Origin: Ardenticatenaceae bacterium | GTDB taxonomy: Bacteria > Chloroflexota > Anaerolineae > Promineifilales > Promineifilaceae | Assembly: GCA_020634215.1 (NCBI GenBank) | Contig: JACKCD010000076.1 | Span: 1 to 20,408, forward strand | Length of the DNA stretch: 20,408 nucleotides | Direction of reading: 5' to 3' | Part shown: one piece after another, positions 14,098-20,408 of the stretch | How the letters are laid out: each line of letters begins with the position of its first letter | Position numbering within the stretch: position 1 is the first letter of the stretch | Notes under the pieces: model-generated | The model's database searches: none | What the model saw: the letters and a program-made list of their open reading frames with translations, nothing else | What the model was told of the DNA's origin: nothing | Made by a program: the position numbers and the translations under genes

Positions 14098-16750
14098 TTA
14101 CTGAGGCGTATAGCGTCGCTGCCACTCATACAGCTTGTTCATCGCTTCCAGCGGGGTTAAGGCGTTAATGTCGAGGTCGGCCAGCTCTTTGAGGATGGGG
14201 CTGGTTTCGGGGAAGAGGGCAATTTGCTGGGCGCGGTTGAGGTGGCTTGGCTCGATGGTGGTGGTGGGAGCATGTTTTTCTAAATCTTTGAGAATTTGGT
14301 TGGCGCGTTGGATGACATCGCGGGGCAGCCCGGCCAGTTCGGCGACGTGGATGCCATAGCTGCGGTCGGCCCCACCGGGGACAATTTTGTGCAGGAAGGT
14401 GACGGTGCTACCTTCTTCGGCCACGTCCACGTTGTAGTTGGCAACCTGGGGGAAAAGCTCGGCCAGACCAACCAGTTCGTGGTAGTGGGTGGCGAAGAGG
14501 GTGCGGGGTTTGAGGCGGGGGTGGTTGTGCAAATATTCGATGATGGCCCAGGCGATGGAGAGGCCGTCATAGGTGCTGGTGCCGCGCCCAATTTCGTCGA
14601 GGATGAGGAGGGAGCGGTGGGTGGCGTGGTTGAGGATTTCGGCGGTTTCGACCATTTCAACCATGAAGGTGGAGCGGCCGGCGTGGAGTTCGTCGTGGGC
14701 CCCGATGCGGGTGAAGATGCGGTCGGCGAGGCCGATGTGGGCGGTGGTGGCGGGGACGTAGCTGCCGATTTGGGCCATGAGGGTGATGAGGGCGACCTGG
14801 CGTAAGAAGGTTGACTTGCCGCTCATGTTGGGGCCGGTGATGATTTGGATGCGTTCGTCGTCGCCAAAGTGGGTGTCGTTGGGGACAAAGCGTTCGCCGA
14901 GGGTGGCAACGGCCGTTTGTTCCACCACCGGATGCCGCCCATTCTCAATATGCAGCACATTATCGTCGCTCAGTTGGGGGCGGCAGTAGCCGTTGACGGC
15001 GGCGACTTCGGCCAGGGCGGCGGCGACATCGAGGGTAGCCAGGGAAACGGCCGTTTGCAGCAGCTTCTGCGCCGCCAAAGCCACCTGCTGGCACACCTCC
15101 GTAAACACCCGCCGCTCAATCTGCAAAATCCGCTCCTCCGCATTCAAAATCAGCGTTTCGTATTCCTTTAACTCCGGTGTGATGTACCGCTCGGCGTTGG
15201 TCAGCGTCTGCTTGCGAATGTAGTCATCGGGGGCTAAATGAGAATTGGCGCGGGTTATTTCAATGTAGTAGCCAAACACCTTGTTAAACCCCACCTTCAG
15301 CGAGCCAATGCCGGTGCGCTCTCGTTCCCGTGGTTCCAGTGCCGCTACCCAGTCGCGGGCGTGTGCGGTGGCTTTCATCACCCCATCCAGTTCGGCAGAA
15401 AAGCCGCGCCGGATGACCCCCATTTTGTTGAAGTTGGTCGGGGCTTCATCGGCAATGGCACATGGCTGATGAGGTCGGCGGTGTCGCGGCAGGGGGGTCG
15501 AGGGGGAGGGAGGGTGTGGGGTTGGGGTGGGGGATTGGTTATTAGAGATTGGAGATTGGAGATTGGGAGACTGGGAGACTGATAACTGATTACTGATGAC
15601 TGATAACTGTTTACTGAGTACCGGCACAGCCGCCAACACCACACCAATATTCTCCAAATCACGCGGAATGGCGGCAGCCGCTGAGGACGCGGTTGGTGAA
15701 CCGTTCGAGGTCGGGCAGTCAGCTTTGAGGGTGGCGCGGAGGTCGGCGCGGAGGAGGGCGTTGTGGTAGAAGAGGTCGAGTTGGTTCTAAACGGCCGTTT
15801 GCTCCTCCACACTCAACAACGGCTGCATAATCCGCTGCCGCAGCAGCCGTGTTCCCCATCAGTGTCACCGTTTTTGCAGCACCCGCAGCGACCCTGCTTT
15901 TCGCCCCCAGCGACTCCACCAGCCTCAAATTGCGCCCGCGTGGCGGTGTCGAGTGCCATGTAGCCAGTCGTGCTGTGGGTCGAGAGCCGCTGAATTTGCC
16001 CAATCGAACCGCGCTGGGTTTCCTGCAAATAGAGCGTGGCCCCAGCGGCGCGGGTGGCAAGGGTTTGCCTTCGCAGCCAAAGGCGGCCAGGCTGGAAACG
16101 CCAAAGTGGCGCAGCAGCGTTTGTCGCGTCGTGCCTTCTCAAACCGCCAGTCGGGCAGGTGGCTGACCGCTTTAACCTGGTCGTTGAGCGACAGTTCGCT
16201 GTCGGGCAGCAGCAGTTCGGCGGGGGCCAAGCGGGCGAGTTCTTCGATGAGGGCGCGACGGCCGTTTATTTGTGTGGTGGCAAACTCCCCGGTGGTGATG
16301 TCGGCATAGGCCAGCCCCGCCCGGTCGCTGTCTACCACCACCGTGACAAGGTAATTGTTGCGGCCGGCGTCTAACATCCCTGGCTCAATCACCGTTCCGG
16401 CGGTGAACACACGCACCACTTCGCGGGGCATGAGTCCGTTAATCGTTTGGGCGCTCATTTGCTCGCACAGTGCCACTTTGTACCCTTTGGCAATGAGGCG
16501 AGCAATGTAGTTTTCGGCGGAATGGTGGGGAACGCCAGCCATTGGGGTGCGAATGCCCTTGCCCTGCGGTCCGGCTGGTCAGCACCAAATCCAGCTCACG
16601 AGCGGCCGTTTCGGCATCGTCGTCAAAGGTTTCGTAAAAGTCACCCAAACGAAAAAAGACAATCGCGTCGGGATGTTGGGCTTTAATATCCAGATATTGC
16701 TGGCGGCTTGGGGTAACATGGCTCTTACCCTTGCTTTTCTGTTTTGGCAT
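14098..16750 (-). pseudogene. mutS: DNA mismatch repair ATPase MutS, disrupted
   Basis: ATG at 16750 with ribosome site AGGAGAAAGG directly before it. Total span 2653 bp, the normal length for MutS (about 860-880 residues). The N-terminus has the mismatch-reading FYE motif (RLGDFYETF). The C-terminal 1.4 kb is intact: core and clamp (RTGIGSLKVGFNKVFGYYIEITRAN), Walker A GPNMSGKST, Walker B LLILDEIGRGTSTYDG, ATHYHEL. Between about 15450 and 16550 the frame is broken repeatedly: an extra base near 16546, losses near 16128 and 16080, a gain near 15950, paired losses near 15915 and 15895, a gain near 15868, TAG at 15787-15789, a loss near 15705, a gain near 15675 and a loss near 15456, plus the repeat block 15489-15617. 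Every break is bridged by clear MutS sequence in another frame. As it stands it cannot give MutS. Either it is a true mutator lesion or a badly resolved assembly stretch. Confidence 0.85.
15489..15617. repeat. G-rich block plus heptamer repeats inserted in mutS
   Basis: The plus strand shows runs of G (15489-15537, quadruplex-like), then three GAGATTG units (15545-15566), two GGGAGACT units (15565-15580) and five ACTG-containing heptamers of the type ATAACTG (15581-15617). It replaces or extends the weakly conserved helix linker of MutS. Two heptamer types seen singly in other bacteria are here joined. Confidence 0.8.
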
Positions 16751-16920
16751 CCTTTCTCCTGCTGTTCCTACACAATTCGGAACGCAAGCATAGCCAGAAA
16801 TGGGCGGGAAAGCAACTGAACTTTTGCTGGTACCCATGCCCGCGCTGTTTGATAATGGATAGCGTGAAACGGCCGTTTCTACGCAAACCACCAGCAATCA
16901 GATATAGTTCATTTTGGGAT

Positions 16921-16990
16921 TCGAGATTAGCGATTGGAGATTGTAAATCTTCGCCAATCTCCAGTCTCCAGTCTCCAATCTCCAATTCCC
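16921..16990. repeat. GGAGATT heptamer repeats upstream of the S9 peptidase
   Basis: GAGATTAGCGATTGGAGATTG (from 16923) faces an inverted array CCAATCTCCAGTCTCCAGTCTCCAATCTCC (16954-16983), forming a hairpin that ends just before the ribosome site AAGGAG (16993-16998). It is the same family as 13368-13427 and could affect translation initiation or message stability. Confidence 0.75.
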
Positions 16991-17010
16991 ATAAGGAGTA
17001 CCAAGTCTTT

Positions 17011-18867
17011 ATGTCCTCTCCCATTCAACTAACCGAAAAATATGAGCGCAACGGCTGGCCGGCCGTCCAGCGCCCCGATTGTCCCCCGCCTTCTGGCTGG
17101 AGTTTAGAGCTAGTCAACGCCCTCAACCACATCCACCACCACGCCCTGTCCCCCAATGGCGACGAAGTGGCCTACGTGGAAGCCCGCGACGGCCGTTCCG
17201 ACATTTTTGTGCAGCCCCTTTCCGGCGGCTGGCCGCGCCGTCTCACCGTCAACCGCGCCAAAACGATTTACTGGTGGGACAGCCCGCCCGCGTGGTCGCC
17301 AAACGGCCGTTTTCTCGCCTTCACTATGAACGGCCACGTTCACCTGATGCCCGCCGACGGCCGCGCCCTGCCGCGCAACCTTACCGACTTCACCGCCAGC
17401 ACCTGGTCGCCCGTCTGGCTGCCTGACAGCAGTGGAATCATTGTGACAACCCACCGGCGCGGCTGCAGCCAGCTTTTGTTGACCGATGTGAACGGCCGTT
17501 GGCCCCGCCCCCTCACCGACCACCCCGACACGGACAGCTATGACGCGCAGGTGAGTGAAAACGGCCGTTTTCTCCTCACCAGCCATCGCCCCCGCAGCGA
17601 CCTCAACCGGCTCCACATTAGCCGCATTGATTTGCAAACGGGTGAAGCCCATCTGTTGACCGGAGAGGCAGGGCAAAAAGATTGGCACCCGCGCTGGTCG
17701 CCCGACGGCCAGCAAATTGCGTTTTTGTCCCAGCGCAGCGGTTGGACAAACATTTGGCTGATGGATGGGGATGGGGGGCAGAAACGGCCGTTAAGCCCTC
17801 TCAGCCACGACGTTGAAAGCTTCACCTGGTCGCCCGATGGCAGCCGCATCGCCGCCACTATCAGCCGCAACTGTGCCGTTGATGTGGCTCTGATTGACGT
17901 TGCCAGTGGCGAACTGCGCTATCTTGCCACCGGGCAAGGGGTCTACAGCACCCCCCACTGGTCGCCCGGCGGCGAATTTCTCACTGTTGCCTACGAAGAC
18001 CCGCAAACCCCGCCCGATGTTTACCGCATTGACACAGCCACAGGGCAGCGCACTCAAATCACCTTCTCCCAGCTTCCCGCCTTTGCCGCCCATCAGTTGG
18101 TTATGCCCGAACTCATCAGCTACGCCAGCTACGACGGGCTGGAAATCCAAGCGTTGCTCACCCGTCCGGCCAAATCTAACCAGGCTGCCATTGTCCGTCC
18201 CCACGGCGGCCCCACTGACCAATATCAATTTGTCTGGGATCCGCTGGCGCAATATTTGGTTGCCAAGGGCTACACCTTTTGCACCCCCAACTTTCGCGGC
18301 TCCACCGGCTATGGCGTGGCCTTTGAACACGCCAACTACCACGACTGGGGTGGTGGCGACACGCAGGACTGCCTCTACGCCGCCCGCTATCTGGGGCAGC
18401 AGCCGTGGCTTGACCCGGCGCGGATCGGCATTTTTGGCTCCAGCTACGGCGGCTACATGGTTGCCTGCTGCCTCGCCCTCGACCCCGACTATCTCTACGC
18501 TTGCGGCGTGAGTAAATATGGCGATGCAAATCTCTACAGTTCCTGGGCGCAGTGCGAAATGGAGACGCGGCTTTACACCGAAATGCAGATCGGTCATCCG
18601 GCCGGCCGTTGGGATGTCTACCGTGCCGGTTCGCCCATTCACCACATTGCCAACGTGCAAAAGCCGGTGCTGCTGCTGCACGGCCTCAACGACGATGTGG
18701 TGCCACCGCAAGCGTCGGAGGAGTGGGCGGAGGCGCTGCGGCGGCATGACAAGGTGTATGAATACAAAACCTACGCCGACGAACCCCACGGCTTCCTCAA
18801 GTTGGAAACGGAGCTAGACTGGCAGCGGCGCATGGAACGCTTTTTTGATTGGTATCTGCATATTTAG
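17011..18867 (+). CDS. S9 family peptidase (acylaminoacyl-peptidase / prolyl-oligopeptidase type)
   Basis: 618 residues from ATG at 17011, with AAGGAG at 16993-16998; the frame is open to 16744 but that part is repeat and mutS leader. Residues about 35-360 form a TolB/PD40-like beta-propeller with repeated WSPNGRFLAF, WSPDGQQIAF, WSPDGSRIAA and WSPGGEFLTV blades. Residues about 370-618 are the alpha/beta-hydrolase domain with the catalytic triad S478 (GSSYGG), D561 (HGLNDDVVP) and H593 (EPHGF), and the oxyanion-region PHGGP (397-401). It is a serine peptidase releasing short peptides or acylated amino acids. No signal peptide is seen, so it is probably cytosolic. It stands alone, divergent from mutS. 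Four of its blade or loop codons coincide with AACGGCCGTT copies. Confidence 0.9.
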   Translation: MSSPIQLTEKYERNGWPAVQRPDCPPPSGWSLELVNALNHIHHHALSPNGDEVAYVEARDGRSDIFVQPLSGGWPRRLTVNRAKTIYWWDSPPAWSPNGRFLAFTMNGHVHLMPADGRALPRNLTDFTASTWSPVWLPDSSGIIVTTHRRGCSQLLLTDVNGRWPRPLTDHPDTDSYDAQVSENGRFLLTSHRPRSDLNRLHISRIDLQTGEAHLLTGEAGQKDWHPRWSPDGQQIAFLSQRSGWTNIWLMDGDGGQKRPLSPLSHDVESFTWSPDGSRIAATISRNCAVDVALIDVASGELRYLATGQGVYSTPHWSPGGEFLTVAYEDPQTPPDVYRIDTATGQRTQITFSQLPAFAAHQLVMPELISYASYDGLEIQALLTRPAKSNQAAIVRPHGGPTDQYQFVWDPLAQYLVAKGYTFCTPNFRGSTGYGVAFEHANYHDWGGGDTQDCLYAARYLGQQPWLDPARIGIFGSSYGGYMVACCLALDPDYLYACGVSKYGDANLYSSWAQCEMETRLYTEMQIGHPAGRWDVYRAGSPIHHIANVQKPVLLLHGLNDDVVPPQASEEWAEALRRHDKVYEYKTYADEPHGFLKLETELDWQRRMERFFDWYLHI

Positions 18868-18879
18868 GAAGAAACTTTG

Positions 18880-18906
18880 ACAGGATTAACGGGATTTACA
18901 GGATTA
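18880..18906 (+). repeat. Three 9-bp units (ACAGGATTA type)
   Basis: ACAGGATTA (18880-18888), ACGGGATTT (18889-18897) and ACAGGATTA (18898-18906) are directly adjacent, 13 bases after the peptidase stop and 3 bases before the insertion sequence. Similar ACAGGATTnACAGGATT strings are dispersed in intergenic DNA of unrelated bacteria (from memory). Confidence 0.65.
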
Positions 18907-18909
18907 ATA

Positions 18910-18972
18910 CCTTATTTTTGTACAAACTGACCAAGATTTAACTTTTTCATTCAAACAGGACAGATTTCAACT
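18910..18972 (+). repeat. Left terminal inverted repeat of the IS1380-like element
   Basis: It begins CCTTATTTTTGTACAAA and ends TTTCAACT. It pairs with 20346-20408 read on the other strand, with mismatches confined to bases 18-31 and a few after 47. Confidence 0.85.
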
Positions 18973-19063
18973 TGCCAAAATAGGCCGAAATTAACGATTC
19001 TGAACCAAATTGGACTATCATCAAAAAACTTCATTTGACTTAGACCCAGAAAGGAGTTTCGTG

Positions 19064-20346
19064 ATGAATACAAAATTTGGTCTTACCAATCAATCATTCA
19101 ATACTCAATATGCCCCATTGGGCATGTTGTTAGCACTTTACAAACAAAAACAGGTCTTGAAACCATTAGAAAATGTGACAACAACCGCCAAAATTGTTCG
19201 CTTTTCCCAAACGGACAAGCTGGAACAGGTATTGGTGAGCATTTTAGGCGGATGCGATACCCTTTCTGAGGTCAATGTTAAGCTATGCGGAGATGTTCCA
19301 TTAGCCAATGCAGGTGGTTGGGAACGGTTCGCTGACCAGTCAACCCTCTCCTTGGCCTTAGATTCGCTAAGTCAAATGAACATTGAGCAATTGAGAGGTG
19401 CAGTCACGCAAGTAGAGCGAAAATATGGCGCAACCCCAAGACATGATTGGCGTGGGTTTCTCTGGCTTGACTATGATTTGAGCGGGTTGATATGCAGTCA
19501 ACAAGCCGAAAAAAGCACAAAAGGGTTTTTCAGTGGTAAAAAAACGCCACTGGACGGCAATTAGCCCGTGTTAGCGCCGTTGATCACCAAGAAACAGTCT
19601 GGTCACAACTTTTTGCAGGCAACCAACATACCGTCAATTGTTTACCAAATGCCGTTCAAGGTGTGCAAAGTTCATTAGACTTAGACAAAAAGCAACGCAA
19701 CCGCACTGTTTGGCGTTTCGACAGCGGAGGCGGCAGCGAAGATAACTTTCGTCTGTTGCTTGGACAAGGCTATCACGTCCATGCTAAGGGGCTTTCCAGC
19801 AATCGAGCTGCCGCTTTAGCCAAGCAAGTTACCCGATGGGATACCTACGATAATATCTGGCTTGGCGAAGTGAGAACCACCTTCGATTGGGAGCGACCTG
19901 TACGAGTTTTTGTACAACGTCGCTTGAAAAATGACAAAATATTGCACAGTTATTTCGTCAGCACCTTGACTTTGTCTTCCAAAAAGCAGTTTTTGTTCCT
20001 TTATCAAGAGCGCGGCGGAGCGGAAGTAGAGCAATTTCGTCAAGATAAGAGCGGTTTGGCAATGGCAATCCGCCGGAAAGCAGCATTCAATGGGCAAATA
20101 GCTTACATATTGTTGACAGATTTAGCCCATAATTTACTTGCCGATTTCAAACGACACGCTCTGGTTGGGTCACGATTTGAGACGTATGGGCTGAAACGAA
20201 TTGTGCGCGACATCCTTTGTGTCCCCGGTACGCTTATCTTTGATGAGCAAGGAAACCTCGTTTATGTTAAGTTGCTAAGTCAAATGAAAATTTCAGATGA
20301 TCTGTTAATTTGTTTGGAAAGGTACTATTTTGAGCGTTTCTCCTGA
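19064..20346 (+). CDS. IS1380-like DDE transposase in two frames joined at an A7 run
   Basis: ATG at 19064 has AAGGAG at 19051-19056. The first frame runs to TAG at 19562-19564 (through FLWLDYDLSGLICSQ with the first catalytic aspartate). The family continuation (NATGRQLARVSAVDHQETV, then WRFDSGGGSEDNF with the second aspartate, and on to the stop at 20344-20346) is in the -1 frame, reached at the seven A of 19538-19544. Joined, the protein has about 427 residues, normal for IS1380. The A-run allows a -1 slip with lysyl-tRNA re-pairing on AAA, so this may be a programmed frameshift; a simple one-base loss in the run is equally possible. The stop TGA touches the right inverted repeat. Confidence 0.75.
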
Positions 20347-20408
20347 GTTGAAACCGCTCCAGTTTGAATGAAAAAGTTGAAACCCGCCGACTTTGTACAA
20401 AAATAAGG
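20346..20408 (-). repeat. Right terminal inverted repeat of the IS1380-like element
   Basis: Mirror of 18910-18972; its outermost 17 bases are identical to the left end. It starts within the transposase stop codon. Confidence 0.85.

Larger units (their letters stand above)
131..17792. repeat. Highly iterated palindrome AACGGCCGTT (27 exact copies)
   Basis: Exact copies start at 131, 2445, 2652, 3297, 3579, 5170, 5345, 5735, 6650, 7245, 7355, 7808, 8586, 10330, 10967, 11093, 12026, 12269, 12650, 14908, 15046, 15790, 16868, 17302, 17491, 17560 and 17783. At least eight one-mismatch copies exist (for example near 4964, 5559, 9562, 16259, 17189). A random 10-mer is expected about 0.02 times in this length. 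Copies occur in genes on both strands and in all three frames (read as NGR, TAV or KRP), so the constraint is on DNA and not on protein. None lies in the insertion sequences at 1200-2318 and 18910-20408. The role is unknown; HIP1 of cyanobacteria is the closest analogy. Confidence 0.95.
18910..20408 (+). mobile_element. Complete IS1380-like insertion sequence
   Basis: The element is 1499 bp. Its left end 18910-18972 and right end 20346-20408 are 63-bp imperfect inverted repeats with identical outer 17 bases (CCTTATTTTTGTACAAA) and an identical inner block ACTTTTTCATTCAAAC. The right end coincides exactly with the window end, so a target duplication cannot be checked. The element is AT-richer than its surroundings and has no AACGGCCGTT copy. 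Confidence 0.85.

Noticed and set aside
1090..15789. Recoding of TAG or TGA (pyrrolysine, selenocysteine or alternative code) to explain in-frame stops at 1090, 1968 and 15787
   Set aside because: TAG is the true stop of intact genes here (fabH at 10084, YtxH-like gene at 4690), the broken genes also have frameshifts or truncations, and no SECIS-like context was evident.
13368..17000. Heptamer arrays as a CRISPR array
   Set aside because: Units are 7 bases, directly adjacent and without spacers; no cas gene is nearby.
16744..17010. 89-codon upstream extension of the S9 peptidase
   Set aside because: It overlaps the mutS start region and the repeat hairpin, has no homology, and ATG 17011 has a ribosome site.
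17791..18789. 332-codon open frame on the minus strand opposite the S9 peptidase
   Set aside because: It is a shadow of the GC-rich codon pattern; the plus-strand gene has a full catalytic triad and the antisense product has no recognisable domain.

Overview
The window looks like chromosomal DNA from a free-living, probably filamentous member of the Chloroflexota (Anaerolineae/Ardenticatenia-like). This rests on the GC-rich coding DNA, Pro/Thr-rich linkers on surface proteins, a FabH with a basic C-terminal tail, an OmpA-associated type of sensor domain and a two-enzyme set of HExxH surface proteases. The assignment is an inference from protein style, not from a marker gene. No rRNA, tRNA or CRISPR array was seen.

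Layout. 197-1197: aminoglycoside/choline-kinase-like phosphotransferase, broken by a frameshift and an amber codon. 1200-2318 (-): remnant of a DDE insertion sequence with an in-frame TGA and a missing C-terminus. 2349-3923 (-): 14-helix DHA2-type MFS exporter carrying a repeat-derived insertion. 3941-4020: 80-bp inverted repeat. 4072-4350 (-): Nfu/NifU N-terminal-domain protein. 4481-4690 (+): small YtxH-like membrane protein, ending at a perfect bidirectional hairpin. 4751-6859 and 6867-8759 (both -): tandem paralogous secreted/lipoprotein metalloproteases. 8909-10084 (+): FabH-like ketoacyl-ACP synthase III. 10087-13972 (-): a four-gene run of coiled-coil protein, transmembrane sensor-like protein, soluble histidine kinase and a cysteine-free thioredoxin-fold protein. 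14098-16750 (-): mutS, with about ten indels and a stop confined to its 5' half and an inserted repeat block. 17011-18867 (+): S9 prolyl-oligopeptidase-family peptidase. 18910-20408 (+): a complete IS1380-like element with 63-bp terminal inverted repeats, ending exactly at the window edge.

Two kinds of DNA-level structure overlie the genes. First, the 10-bp palindrome AACGGCCGTT occurs 27 times exactly, in coding and non-coding DNA and in all three reading frames, but never in the two insertion sequences. It behaves like the HIP1 palindrome of cyanobacteria. Second, short tandem repeats with 7- to 10-bp units (GGAGATT, ACTGATA and G-rich types) sit in gene leaders and have entered the mutS and MFS reading frames, like the STRR repeats of heterocystous cyanobacteria.

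The most system-like part is the 10087-13972 gene run: an inside-out membrane protein (extracellular SH3b, cytoplasmic roadblock-like and coiled-coil part) made together with a membrane-free kinase and a redox-dead thioredoxin-fold protein. Their joint role as a signalling unit is inferred only from gene order and spacing.
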